Origin: Methylosinus trichosporium OB3b
GTDB taxonomy: Bacteria > Pseudomonadota > Alphaproteobacteria > Rhizobiales > Beijerinckiaceae
NCBI RefSeq assembly: GCF_002752655.1
Contig: NZ_CP023737.1
Location: 3,372,001 to 3,436,000 of the forward strand
DNA: 64,000 nt
Direction of reading: 5' to 3'
Part shown: in pieces, positions 10,451-18,463 of the stretch
Layout: every line of letters starts with the position of its first letter
Position numbering within the stretch: position 1 is the first letter of the stretch
Translations under genes and position numbers: made by a program
The notes under the pieces: generated by a model
Database searches by the model: none
Seen by the model: only the letters and a program-made list of their open reading frames with translations
What the model was told of the DNA's origin: nothing

Positions 10451-11682
10451 CCGCGACCGTCGCTGGCCACCGCGTCGGCGCCCGGATGCAGCGCGCGCCA
10501 GAGATTGTCGACCTGGCTCAGCGCGCCGATCTGCGCTTCATTCTCCTCGAGCAGCACCGCATCGGCGGTCTCGAGGCTCGCGCGCAATTGCGAGAGATCG
10601 GCGTCGCGTCTTTCGCCATTGCCGGTCTCGCCCGGCTGCGTGTGATAGCGGACGAGGCCCATATGATCGGTCTCGGAGCGCAACGAGAACCAATAATCGA
10701 CCTCCGGCGGACAGGGCGCGTGAGCGAGCGCGACGATGATCTCGCGCAAGAAGCTGCCGCCGAGCGCGGTGAGGCGCGGCGCGCGCACGCAGGGCGTCGC
10801 TGTTTTCGCCGCGAGCTTCGCCACGGGATAATGCGTGTCGGGCCAGAGCAGATTGAGCAGCTCGAGCAAATCCTGGTCGGTCCCCTTCGCCTCCTGCGAC
10901 AGGCTCCAATCGAAATCATAGCGGCCGAGCGGAAACGCGCCTTCGCGCGTGGCCATCTGCCGCGTCGCCTCGCGTGTCGCGAGCGCAGCGGCGAGCAGAT
11001 TCCAATGCGTGCCGCCGCGTGGAAAAAAGCCGAGCGGATAGGCCGCGCGCCGCGCCGCCAGCAGAGCCGGGGCGTCGACATGCGGCAGAGCGCGCGCGGC
11101 GAGCGCGGAGCGAAACGGCGCGAGTTTGTCGGTGGTTCGCGCCGCGAGGGCCGGGCAATGCGTGCGCTCGGGAAAAGCGTGCGGCGCATAGGACGCCTTG
11201 GAGGGCGAGATCATATAAGCGAAGCCCTTGCCCATCGCGTGCAGCGCCGCGCGATCGGCGGCGACGCGATCGGCCCAGCGATCGACGACGCTTCGGTCGG
11301 GCGCTTCGCCGCGGCTGCAGAACTCATCGATATAGAAGCGCTCGAACAATTGTCCGTCGCGGCCGATCACGATGTTCTGCGCGCCGGAGACGCCGAACAG
11401 CGAGAATAGAAGCTGGTTCTTCGCCCGCACGGAAAAGGGAAACACCCATAGCGAACGACCGAGCGCGGTCGAGGCGGATTTCTGAAGCGCGCCGGACAGG
11501 AAGGAGCGCGTCGAGATATCGAGCGGCGCCGGCTCGGCGACGCCGGCGAGCGGCTTGGCGCTTCGCAATCGCCATTTGGGATGATCGCGCTCGACCGCGG
11601 CGTTCCAGAAGACGCTGAGGAAGTAAAACAGGATCGCGCCGGCGGCGGCGAAGATCGGCAGGCGGGCGAGGCTTTGGCGCAT
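10399..11682 (-). CDS. AlgJ/AlgX-like SGNH-type polysaccharide O-acetylation protein
   Basis: A 427-residue protein with an N-terminal membrane anchor (residues 8-28) and a periplasmic domain. GGTHWNLLAAALATREATR near residue 227 matches the catalytic His block of AlgJ/AlgX acetyltransferases. IVIGRDGQLF and YMISPSKASYAPHAFP also fit the family. It probably transfers acetyl groups from the MBOAT partner to an exported glycan. It begins 3 bases after the stop of the algI-like gene, so the pair is one operon. No glycan synthesis genes are nearby, so the acceptor is unknown. Confidence 0.82.
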   Translation of the reverse strand: MRQSLARLPIFAAAGAILFYFLSVFWNAAVERDHPKWRLRSAKPLAGVAEPAPLDISTRSFLSGALQKSASTALGRSLWVFPFSVRAKNQLLFSLFGVSGAQNIVIGRDGQLFERFYIDEFCSRGEAPDRSVVDRWADRVAADRAALHAMGKGFAYMISPSKASYAPHAFPERTHCPALAARTTDKLAPFRSALAARALPHVDAPALLAARRAAYPLGFFPRGGTHWNLLAAALATREATRQMATREGAFPLGRYDFDWSLSQEAKGTDQDLLELLNLLWPDTHYPVAKLAAKTATPCVRAPRLTALGGSFLREIIVALAHAPCPPEVDYWFSLRSETDHMGLVRYHTQPGETGNGERRDADLSQLRASLETADAVLLEENEAQIGALSQVDNLWRALHPGADAVASDGRGQPAAALARPAMRAYSP

Positions 11683-11685
11683 GGG

Positions 11686-13101
11686 TCAGAAGCGGAAATA
11701 GAGGAAGGGCTTGAACGGATCGGCGAGGCCCTTGCCGACAGCGCAGGCAAAGAGCAGAGCGAGCGCGCCATTGGCTGCGAAGGCGAGGCGCTGCGCGAGC
11801 GGCGCGAGCGCGGCGCGGTCGCCGAGCGACAGCGTGAGCCGCTGCGCGACGCAGATCGCCGCGGCGATCAGCAGGACGACGAGGTCATAGGCCGGAAACA
11901 GGATCGGCTCGGCGGCGGGCCAGGGCCGCGCCATGGCGAGCAGCAGCCGCCCCGCCTGCTCGAGCGAGGTCGCGCGGAACAAGGTCCAGCCAATCATGAT
12001 GACGAGAAAAGTGAGCAGATTGGCGAGCCAGACAGGCCGGCGCTTCAGCCAGTCGAGCAGGAAGGCGCGCTCCAGAGCGAGGAAGAAGCCGTTATAGGCG
12101 CCCCAGGCGACATAGGTCCAGGCGGCGCCGTGCCAGAGGCCGGAGGCGAGGAAGCAGATCCAGAGATTGATCTGCGTGCGCCGCTCGCCGAGCCGATTGC
12201 CGCCGAGCGGAACATAGAGATAATCCTTGATCCAGCCGGTGAGCGACATATGCCAGCGGCGCCAGAATTCGGTGAGGCTCGCCGCGACATAGGGCCTGTC
12301 GAAATTCTCCGGCAGCCGAAATCCGAACATGCGGGCGAGGCCGATCGCCATGTTGGAGTAGCCGGTGAAATCGAAATAGATTTGGAAGGTGAAGAACAGC
12401 ACGCCGGCGAAGGCGTCGGCGCAGCCGATGCGCGAGGCGTCGGCGAGGAAGACGAGATCGGCGCCGTCGGCCAGAGTGTCGGCGAGGAGCAGCTTCTGCG
12501 CGACGCCGAGCATGAAGCGCGCGAACCCCTGGACGAAATCGTCCATGTCGGCGTGGCGGAAGCGGTCGAGCTGCGCGGCGATCTCGTGATATTTGACGAT
12601 CGGCCCGGCGAGCAGCTTGGGAAAGAAGAACACATAGAAGGCGTAGAGCGAGAAGCTCCGCGCCGGCGCCGTGACGCCGCGGCGCACATCGACGAGATAA
12701 GTGATCTTCTCGAACACGATGAAGGAGACGCCGATCGGCAGAGCGATCGCCGGCAGAGCGAGCCCCGGCGCGCCGAAGGCGCGCGCCACCGCATCGACAT
12801 TGGCGACGAGAAATCCCGCATATTTGAAAGTGACGAGCACGCCGAGATTGCAGGCGACGCCGAGCGCGAGCCACAGCCCGCCGGCGCGCGCGTTCGCGGC
12901 GATGCGCCGGGCGATGAAAAAATCCGCGAGGACCGTCGCGAGCACGAGGAAGACGAAGAGCGGCTCGCTCCAGGCGTAGAAGAGAAGGCTGGCGACGAGC
13001 AGCAGGGCGAGCCGCGCGCCGCGTCGGGCGCCGAGCAGCAGATAGAGGCAATAGACGAAGGGCGCATAGAGAAACAGGAACAGCGGTTCGTAAAAGAGCA
13101 T
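11686..13101 (-). CDS. MBOAT family O-acyltransferase (AlgI-like)
   Basis: A 471-residue polytopic membrane protein that moves acetyl groups across the inner membrane for extracellular polysaccharide acetylation. Family marks are FTGYSNMAIGLARMFGFRLPENFDRPY, TEFWRRWHMSLTGWIKDYLYVPLGGNR and the catalytic His in SGLWHGAAWTYVAWG. About ten hydrophobic segments are visible. It forms a two-gene unit with the AlgJ-like gene downstream (3-base gap). The upstream RluA-type gene has the same orientation but is 147 bases away with a hairpin between. Confidence 0.92.
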   Translation of the reverse strand: MLFYEPLFLFLYAPFVYCLYLLLGARRGARLALLLVASLLFYAWSEPLFVFLVLATVLADFFIARRIAANARAGGLWLALGVACNLGVLVTFKYAGFLVANVDAVARAFGAPGLALPAIALPIGVSFIVFEKITYLVDVRRGVTAPARSFSLYAFYVFFFPKLLAGPIVKYHEIAAQLDRFRHADMDDFVQGFARFMLGVAQKLLLADTLADGADLVFLADASRIGCADAFAGVLFFTFQIYFDFTGYSNMAIGLARMFGFRLPENFDRPYVAASLTEFWRRWHMSLTGWIKDYLYVPLGGNRLGERRTQINLWICFLASGLWHGAAWTYVAWGAYNGFFLALERAFLLDWLKRRPVWLANLLTFLVIMIGWTLFRATSLEQAGRLLLAMARPWPAAEPILFPAYDLVVLLIAAAICVAQRLTLSLGDRAALAPLAQRLAFAANGALALLFACAVGKGLADPFKPFLYFRF

Positions 13102-13140
13102 CCGCGGCTCGCTTTTTTAAATAAAGTCGAAGTGAAACCG

Positions 13141-13165
13141 CCGGCCGACGTGCGGCGTCGGCCGG
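13141..13165 (-). terminator. hairpin between the RluA-type gene and algI-like gene
   Basis: CCGGCCGAC (13141-13149) pairs with GTCGGCCGG (13157-13165) across a 7-base loop. On the minus strand it follows the RluA-type gene and precedes an AT-rich stretch (13110-13130) that may hold the algI-like promoter. It lacks an immediate T-run, so terminator activity is only possible. Confidence 0.35.
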
Positions 13166-13248
13166 ATGGATATTGCTGGTCTGTTTCTATGGCCGAGCGG
13201 AGAGGGGAGGAAGCTGTGGAAGGCCCTTAGGGGCGTGCGTGGCGGCCT

Positions 13249-13953
13249 TCAGGCTCGCGTCTCGTCACAGCCGAGCGTGTCCAGCGTTCCGCGCATATGC
13301 GGCGGGACGGGCGCCGTGACGGCGACGCTCTCATGGCCGTCGCGTATCGGCACGACGATGGCGCGCGCATGCAGATGCAGCGGCGGCGCGCCCTCGCGCT
13401 TGCCATGTCCATAGACCGGGTCGCCGAGGATCGGCCAGCCCATCGCTTGCATGTGGACGCGCAGCTGATGCGTGCGGCCGGTGCGCGGCTTCAGTTCCAG
13501 AAAGGCGATGTCGCGCCCCTCCGTATCCTGGCCGCGGGCGAGGGCGCGCCAATGGGTCTGAGCCGGCAGGCCGAGGGGGTCCGGCCGCATCCACCAGCCG
13601 CGCGTCGAATCGAGGCGGCCGAGCGCCATGTCGATCTCGCCCGCGTCGTCCGCCGGCGCGCCTTCGACCACCGCCCAATAGGTCTTTTCTATACGCCCGT
13701 CGCGGAACAGCTTCCCGAGCCGCTCCAGCGCCTTGCGATGGCGGCCGAGCACGAGGCAGCCGGAGGTGTCGCGGTCGAGCCTGTGGGCGAGCGCCGGCGG
13801 CCGCGGCAGGCCGAAGCGCAGCGCGTCGAAATGATCCTCGAGATTGTCGCCGCCCCTGGGGCCGCGATGCACGGGCAGGCCGGCCGGCTTGTCGACGACG
13901 AGCATCAGCCCGTCCCGATAGAGGAGGCGCGAGAGCATGTCTTCAGGCGTCAT
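13249..13953 (-). CDS. RluA-family RNA pseudouridine synthase
   Basis: A 234-residue single-domain pseudouridine synthase without an S4 domain. The catalytic Asp is in LAHRLDRDTSGCLVLGR (near residue 60). LELKPRTGRTHQLRVHMQAMG and GDPVYG are the other family blocks. It isomerises uridine in rRNA or tRNA; the target site cannot be told from sequence alone. It is followed on the same strand by the algI-like gene after a hairpin. Confidence 0.9.
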   Translation of the reverse strand: MTPEDMLSRLLYRDGLMLVVDKPAGLPVHRGPRGGDNLEDHFDALRFGLPRPPALAHRLDRDTSGCLVLGRHRKALERLGKLFRDGRIEKTYWAVVEGAPADDAGEIDMALGRLDSTRGWWMRPDPLGLPAQTHWRALARGQDTEGRDIAFLELKPRTGRTHQLRVHMQAMGWPILGDPVYGHGKREGAPPLHLHARAIVVPIRDGHESVAVTAPVPPHMRGTLDTLGCDETRA

Positions 13954-13970
13954 GGCGTGGCGATCATACG

Positions 13971-14072
13971 CTAGAGCGCTTTCCGATCGAACGGAATCGT
14001 TCGATCGATCCGAATTCGCTCAAAAGAAAGAATGGCTCGAGCGCTATCCGATCGGATTGGATAGCGCTTCGA
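13971..14072. repeat. GCTTTCCGATCGAA repeat, copy 1
   Basis: A repeat with the inner dyad CGATCGAACGGAATCGTTCGATCG, then TTCGCTCAAAAGAA and a second dyad GCGCTATCC...GGATAGCGC. Related copies lie at 15661-15702 and 23870-23936. It fills most of the gap between the pseudouridine synthase and the small membrane protein gene. Confidence 0.7.
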
Positions 14073-14196
14073 GTGCGAAGCGATTTCGCCCTTTTCGTCA
14101 TTTTGCGGCCCTTGCCGCCGGGGCGGGCGCGCTAGCTAGAGTCGAAGGGCGGGCCGCCTCGCGGAAACCGCCGAAAAACAAACGAGGAGAGCAACC

Positions 14197-14379
14197 ATGG
14201 CGGACCAGGACCAGGTCGACCGCATGATGTCGGCGAATGCCTATATATTCGGCGGCGTAGGCGCCGTGCTCGGCGCTCTCACCGGAGCCGCGGTGGTCGG
14301 ATTTCCTGCGGCGATCGGCGCCGTCGTCATCGGCGCGCTGCTCGGCGGGATTCTCGGCTCGTTCATGCCGGGCAAATGA
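14197..14379 (+). CDS. small glycine-zipper membrane protein
   Basis: A 60-residue protein, MADQDQVDRMMSANAYIF followed by one long hydrophobic Gly/Ala-rich span (GGVGAVLGALTG...GALLGGILGSF). The regular GxxxG spacing suggests helix packing within the membrane. A good Shine-Dalgarno (GAGGAGAG) sits 7 bases before the ATG. No known family is recognised and no function is assigned. Confidence 0.7.
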   Translation: MADQDQVDRMMSANAYIFGGVGAVLGALTGAAVVGFPAAIGAVVIGALLGGILGSFMPGK

Positions 14380-14430
14380 GCGCTGCGGACGCGGAGCGAG
14401 GCCGGCGCACGGCCCCGCTCCCCGAAAGGA

Positions 14431-15525
14431 TCAGCCGCCGAGACCGACCATGCCGAGCAGGCCGACGCGCTCCAGCAGCCAATAAGCGCCGAACAGCGCG
14501 ATGATCGTCGAGGCCGCGTAGACGAGCCGCTTGTCGCGCTTGCCGCCGGTCTGCCTGTCGATCAGCAGCAGCGTCGGCACGAGAATGAGCACGACCCCCA
14601 CCTGACCGACCTCCACGCCGATGTTGAAAGAGGCGAGCGCGGGCACGATCGCATGCTGCGGCACGCCCAGCTCCTTCAGGCTGCTGGCGAAGCCGAAGCC
14701 GTGAATGAAGCCGAACAGGAAAGTGTCGCGCCAGCGGCCGTCGACGCGCCGCGAGAAGAAATTCTCCACCGCGACATAGATGATCGACGCCGCGATCGCC
14801 GCCTCCACCCATTGCGAGGGCAGAGTGACGATGTCGAGCGTCGCCAGCGACAGCGTCACCGAATGCGAGACGGTGAAGGCGGTCACGATCTTCACCACCG
14901 GCCAGACGCGCGTCGCCCACAGCAGAATGGCTATCAGGAAGCACAGATGATCGTAGCCGGTGAGAATGTGCTCGACGCCGGCCATCAGGAACTTGCCCAT
15001 CAGCTGCCACGTCGTCTCCAGCGGCTTGGAGAGATCGAGCGGCGGATCGGAGGGGTAGAGCATCGTCTGCCCGGCGTTCTCGCCCTCGAGCGTGACGAGA
15101 TGCTTGCCCTTCGCGCCCTGCGCCGCCAGCAGCTTGGTCGCGTCGTAGGACAGAGTTGCGGGCGCGGCGGCGCAATCGAAGGCGAGAGTGACGAGCGCGC
15201 TGTCGGCGTTGGCCGGGTCCTCGCCGGCGTAATCGACGCGGCTCGTGCAATCATGACCTTCGGCGTCGCGCATCGAGACGCGGCGCTGGATCAGCCGGCC
15301 GATCTCGGTCTCCAGCACGCCGGGCTGCGACAGCTCGGCGCCGGAACGCTCCGACATGGTCTGCGAGAAGATCCGCTCGAGGTCGGTCGCCAGAAAGCCG
15401 ATGTCGACCCGGAAGGCGCGGTCCTTTTCCGGCGTGATCTTGCCCGTCGAAATATCCGCCGTATGGGCGAGGGCCGGAAAAACCGACATCAAGATCAAGG
15501 CGACGACGATCGGCAGCCGTTTCAT
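14431..15525 (-). CDS. HupE/UreJ-like membrane protein
   Basis: A 364-residue protein with a signal peptide (MKRLPIVVALILMSVFPALAHT), a periplasmic domain of about 150 residues, and a C-terminal HupE/UreJ_2 membrane domain with six or so helices. That domain includes GYDHLCFLIAILLWA, TAFTVSHSVTLSLA and GFIHGFGFASSLKELG with the conserved His residues of this family. HupE relatives are thought to handle nickel or other metals, but this long form has no tested function and no hydrogenase or urease gene is near. The start at 15525 is supported by AAGGA and the signal peptide. Confidence 0.8.
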   Translation of the reverse strand: MKRLPIVVALILMSVFPALAHTADISTGKITPEKDRAFRVDIGFLATDLERIFSQTMSERSGAELSQPGVLETEIGRLIQRRVSMRDAEGHDCTSRVDYAGEDPANADSALVTLAFDCAAAPATLSYDATKLLAAQGAKGKHLVTLEGENAGQTMLYPSDPPLDLSKPLETTWQLMGKFLMAGVEHILTGYDHLCFLIAILLWATRVWPVVKIVTAFTVSHSVTLSLATLDIVTLPSQWVEAAIAASIIYVAVENFFSRRVDGRWRDTFLFGFIHGFGFASSLKELGVPQHAIVPALASFNIGVEVGQVGVVLILVPTLLLIDRQTGGKRDKRLVYAASTIIALFGAYWLLERVGLLGMVGLGG

Positions 15526-15660
15526 CGGCGTTCCTTTTGCGTGTGCTGCGGCAAGCCTCGGGTCGAGGCGGAGCGCACAATAGACCGACGGCGCGAAGCG
15601 GGACAAGCTCGCGCCCCGGGCAGGCGCGGCTCTATGTCTCGCGCCCCCGCATTCTTTCGC

Positions 15661-15702
15661 TCGAGCGCGATCGGACGGTTCCGTTCGGTCAAAAAGCGCT
15701 CT
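15661..15702. repeat. GCTTTCCGATCGAA repeat, short copy 2
   Basis: TCGAGCGCGATCGGACGGTT followed by CCGTTCGGTCAAAAAGCGCTCT is a shortened and inverted-arm relative of the repeat at 13971-14072. It ends 28 bases before the pyrE start, so it lies in or near the pyrE promoter. Confidence 0.5.
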
Positions 15703-15730
15703 AATTGGTGGAGCGAGAAAGGGCGGGAGC

Positions 15731-16333
15731 ATGAGCAATCAGGACAGCAGAGGTCACGCAATCTCGGGCGCCGTCGTCGAGGCGGCCGATCCGCGCCGGG
15801 CGCGGCTCCATCATTTGATCGACAGGCATTCTCTGCAGCGGGGCGAGTTCACGCTCTCCTCCGGCCGCAAGAGCAATTATCTGTTTCAGCTCCGCCAGAC
15901 GACCATGCTGCCGGAGGGCGCGCATCTTCTTGGCGACGTCATCGTCGATTTCATGAAGGCGCATGATCTTTCCTGCGTCGGCGGGCTCGCCGTCGGCGCC
16001 ATTCCCATGGTCTCGGCCATTCTCGTCCTCAGCCACGCCAAGGGCGCGCCGGTCGACGCCTTTTTCGTGCGCAAGGAGGCGAAGTCGCATGGCGCGCTGG
16101 AGCGCATCGACGGCCATGTGCGCGCCGGCGCCGATGTGCTGATCGTCGACGATGTGGCGACCTCCGGCGGCTCGATCCTCAAGACGATCGAAGGTTTGCG
16201 GGCGGAGCATCCGGATTGCCGCGCGACCAAGGCGCTGGTCGTCGTCGATCGCGAGGAGGGCGCGACCGAGGCGCTGGCCGAGCAGGGCGTGGAGCTCTAT
16301 GCGCTGTTCAAGCGCAGCGAGTTCGAAATTTGA
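15731..16333 (+). CDS. pyrE: orotate phosphoribosyltransferase
   Basis: A 200-residue enzyme that joins orotate to PRPP to give orotidine 5'-phosphate in pyrimidine synthesis. The PRPP-binding motif is VLIVDDVATSGGS (residues 137-149). The N-terminal FTLSSGRKSNYLFQLRQ and FFVRKEAKSHG (flexible catalytic loop) are characteristic. The ATG at 15731 has GGGCGGGAG upstream. It stands alone; the nearest repeat lies immediately downstream of the stop. Confidence 0.95.
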   Translation: MSNQDSRGHAISGAVVEAADPRRARLHHLIDRHSLQRGEFTLSSGRKSNYLFQLRQTTMLPEGAHLLGDVIVDFMKAHDLSCVGGLAVGAIPMVSAILVLSHAKGAPVDAFFVRKEAKSHGALERIDGHVRAGADVLIVDDVATSGGSILKTIEGLRAEHPDCRATKALVVVDREEGATEALAEQGVELYALFKRSEFEI

Positions 16334-16334
16334 G

Positions 16335-16420
16335 CGTCATCATTGCGAGGAGCGCAGCGACGAAGCAATAGCGAAGTCGCCCCGCTGCTCTGGATTGCTT
16401 CGCTTCGCTCGCAATGACGG
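16335..16420. repeat. ATTGCGAGC-type palindromic repeat, copy 2
   Basis: The left arm GTCATCATTGCGAGGAGCGC and the inverted right arm GGATTGCTTCGCTTCGCTCG, ending in CAATGACG, flank a GCCCCGCTGCTC centre. It begins two bases after the pyrE stop codon. Confidence 0.8.
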
Positions 16421-16467
16421 CAAGCTTGGTGACGGCGGCGGGCGGATGACAAAAGGAAGGCGTCGGC

Positions 16468-16794
16468 ATGAGCAAGACGATTCGAGCGGTTCTTCTCCTC
16501 GCGGCGCTCGCCGGCGCCACAACGGCGCCGGCGCAAACCGCCGATCCGACGGCGGGCCGGCGCCTCGCCGCCTCCCTCTGCGTCGAATGTCATCGCATCG
16601 ACGCCGACACGCCGGCGAGGGATGCGGAATCGAAGGCGCCGAGCTTCGTGGAGCTCGCTCGCATGCCCTCGACCAATGAGCTGGCGATCAAAGTCTTTCT
16701 GCGCACCTCCCATGCGAAGATGCCCAATCTCATTCTGACCGCCGACGAGACCGATTCGATCGCCGCCTATATCGTCGGCCTCGCCAAGAAATAA
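16468..16794 (+). CDS. small periplasmic cytochrome c
   Basis: A 108-residue exported monohaem cytochrome. It has a signal peptide ending at TTAPAQTA, the haem-attachment motif CVECH (residues 39-43) and a likely axial Met in HAKMPNLILT. ELARMPSTNELAIKVFLRTSH resembles small class I cytochromes of methylotrophs and nitrogen fixers. Its electron partners are unknown. Its stop codon directly abuts the convergent stop of the SnoaL-like gene. Confidence 0.88.
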   Translation: MSKTIRAVLLLAALAGATTAPAQTADPTAGRRLAASLCVECHRIDADTPARDAESKAPSFVELARMPSTNELAIKVFLRTSHAKMPNLILTADETDSIAAYIVGLAKK

Positions 16795-17199
16795 TCAGTG
16801 CAGCGAGCGCGGACGCTCCTGCGGCGGCGGCTCGGGCGCGCCGATGGCGAGCGGACTCGCCTGATGATGGACGAGCCGCCAGGCGCCGCCGGCGAAGCGG
16901 AACCAATTGGTCGCCACCAGCGCGGCGCCGCCCACCACCTCGACGCAGATCACGCGCCCCTCGGCGCCGGCGATCAGCGCGCGCTCGTTGCGGCGCACGA
17001 TCGGCTCCTGCATCGGATTGCGCAGAATGTCGCGATAGGAGGCGAGCACCGCCTCGCGGCCGAACAGCGGCGGCCAGCCGGGATGAATGCAGGCGACGTC
17101 GTCCTCGCCCCAGAGGGCGCTCATGCGGTCGATGTCGCCCTCTATGAAGGCGCGATAATAAGCGGCGTTGGCCGCCAGAAGCGAGGTCTCGTCGGACAT
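16795..17199 (-). CDS. SnoaL-like / NTF2-fold protein
   Basis: A 134-residue cone-fold protein of the SnoaL_3/DUF4440 kind. It starts MSDETSLLAANAAYYRAFIEGDIDRM, with the ALWGEDDVACIHPGWPPLFGREAVLASYRDIL block typical of these pocket proteins and NWFRFAGGAWRLVHHQASP at the end. Members often take part in small-molecule turnover, but the ligand is unknown. The start at 17199 is chosen because the upstream extension is derived from a palindromic repeat and repeat-flank DNA. Confidence 0.8.
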   Translation of the reverse strand: MSDETSLLAANAAYYRAFIEGDIDRMSALWGEDDVACIHPGWPPLFGREAVLASYRDILRNPMQEPIVRRNERALIAGAEGRVICVEVVGGAALVATNWFRFAGGAWRLVHHQASPLAIGAPEPPPQERPRSLH

Positions 17200-17299
17200 G
17201 GCCGGCAGAATGCGCCGCGTGTCGATGGAAAGCAACGGTTTCGCCGGGTCGCCTCGGCGGACCGCGGACCAGTGGCGTTCTGCAACCGATTTGACAGGA

Positions 17300-17400
17300 C
17301 TCGAAGAGAGCGAGCCTGAAGGCTCCCGGTCCAAGCGCGATCCAAGTGCAGCCCCTGGACCGCGAGCCTTCAGGCTCGCTCTCGAAGCTCAGCAAATTCG
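17300..17400. repeat. CCTGAAGGC palindromic repeat, copy 2
   Basis: The left arm GAGCGAGCCTGAAGGCTC and right arm GCGAGCCTTCAGGCTCGCTC flank a centre containing GGTCC...GGACC. It is followed by CTCGAAGCTCAGCAAATTCG, as in copy 1. It sits between the SnoaL-like gene and the adenylate-forming-like gene. Confidence 0.8.
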
Positions 17401-17413
17401 TTGAAGCGGGCCA

Positions 17414-18463
17414 TCAGGAGGCGGTCCGCGCCCATTCGCGCGCCGCGGGGCGGGCGGCGCCGTCGGCGGCGACCTCGACGATCGGACAGCTGTCCGCCGG
17501 CGCTCGAAAACCGTCCTCCGCTTCGTCCGGCCGGGCGATGGCGATGCAGCCGACGAGCGCGCCGCTGGTCAGGAGGCCTGCGGCGTCGAGATCGGCGAGG
17601 ATCGCCCGCGGCGCGACGAGCCGCGCCGGGCCGATGGCGTCGAGATGGGCGAGGAAGCCGTCGGCGTCGAAGGGCGAGACGAAATGCAGCGGCGCGCCCG
17701 AAAGGAGCGAGGCCAGCGGGCCGGCGATGAGGCCGCCGATGGTTCCCGGCGAGCACAGAGCGACCAGAGGCGCCGCGCCGCTGACCCGCGCCTCGGCGAC
17801 GAGCGCGAGGCTGCGGGCGAGCAGCGCGCTCTGCTCATAGAAGCGCGGCGCGCCGAATTGATCCAGCACGCCGATGGTCACCTTGCGCGTCGGCGGCGGC
17901 CGTTCCGCCGCTATGTCCCATGCGGGCGGAGGGGTGGGAACGCGATCGAGCGAGCCGAGACAGACGGCTCCGTCGATGGTTCCGGGACCGAGCGAGCCGA
18001 TGAGGCGGATCGACGGCGCGGTCGCGGCGACGCCCAGCAGCGTCTCCTCGAGGCTCTCGCCGGCGATCGACGCCGGGCCGATCAGCGCCGCGGCCGAGAC
18101 GCCGCGGGCGCCGGCGGCGAGCGCCTGCGGGGAGAGGCCGAGCGGGGCCAGCACCGGCTCAAGGCCGGCGGCGATGAGGCCGATGAGCGCGGTGAGGCTG
18201 CGCACGCTCGGGGCCGCGGCCAGCAGCACCCGCTCGCCGGGCTCGAGGTCATAGTCGCGCAGCTCGGCGCGGAAGCCGTCGACGCGGCGGTCGAGCTCGG
18301 CGTGGTCGAGCGTCTCGCCGCCGAGCGCGTCGCTGGCGGCGATGCGGCCGGGTCGCAGCTTGGCTGCGCCGGAGATCAGCGCATCGAAGCCGAACATGGT
18401 CAGCGGATGCGCGCGGGAGAGCGCCGCGGCCTGGCGGGCGGCGGGATCGGGCGATGTGGTCAC
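17414..18463 (-). CDS. degenerate, C-terminally truncated adenylate-forming (ANL/AMP-binding) protein
   Basis: A 349-residue protein that resembles the N-terminal part of acyl-CoA synthetases. ALGGETLDHAELDRRVDGFRAEL, PGERVLLAAAPSVRSLTALIGLIAAGLEPVL and GTIGGLIAGPLASLLSGAPL follow the AMP-binding order. The phosphate-binding motif (normally TSGTTGxPKG) is replaced by GVLDQFGAPRFYEQS. The sequence ends before the conserved hinge and C-terminal catalytic lysine, so activity is doubtful. I chose GTG at 18463: it overlaps the TGA of the upstream binding protein gene (GTGA), has GGAGG 8 bases upstream, and avoids a 103-base overlap. Coupling to the binding protein suggests a linked role. Confidence 0.65.
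   Translation of the reverse strand: MTTSPDPAARQAAALSRAHPLTMFGFDALISGAAKLRPGRIAASDALGGETLDHAELDRRVDGFRAELRDYDLEPGERVLLAAAPSVRSLTALIGLIAAGLEPVLAPLGLSPQALAAGARGVSAAALIGPASIAGESLEETLLGVAATAPSIRLIGSLGPGTIDGAVCLGSLDRVPTPPPAWDIAAERPPPTRKVTIGVLDQFGAPRFYEQSALLARSLALVAEARVSGAAPLVALCSPGTIGGLIAGPLASLLSGAPLHFVSPFDADGFLAHLDAIGPARLVAPRAILADLDAAGLLTSGALVGCIAIARPDEAEDGFRAPADSCPIVEVAADGAARPAAREWARTAS

Noticed and set aside
11581..13230. A 549-codon plus-strand open frame opposite the AlgI-like gene
   Set aside because: Low-complexity Glu/Arg/Ala sequence, fully antisense to a well-defined MBOAT protein.
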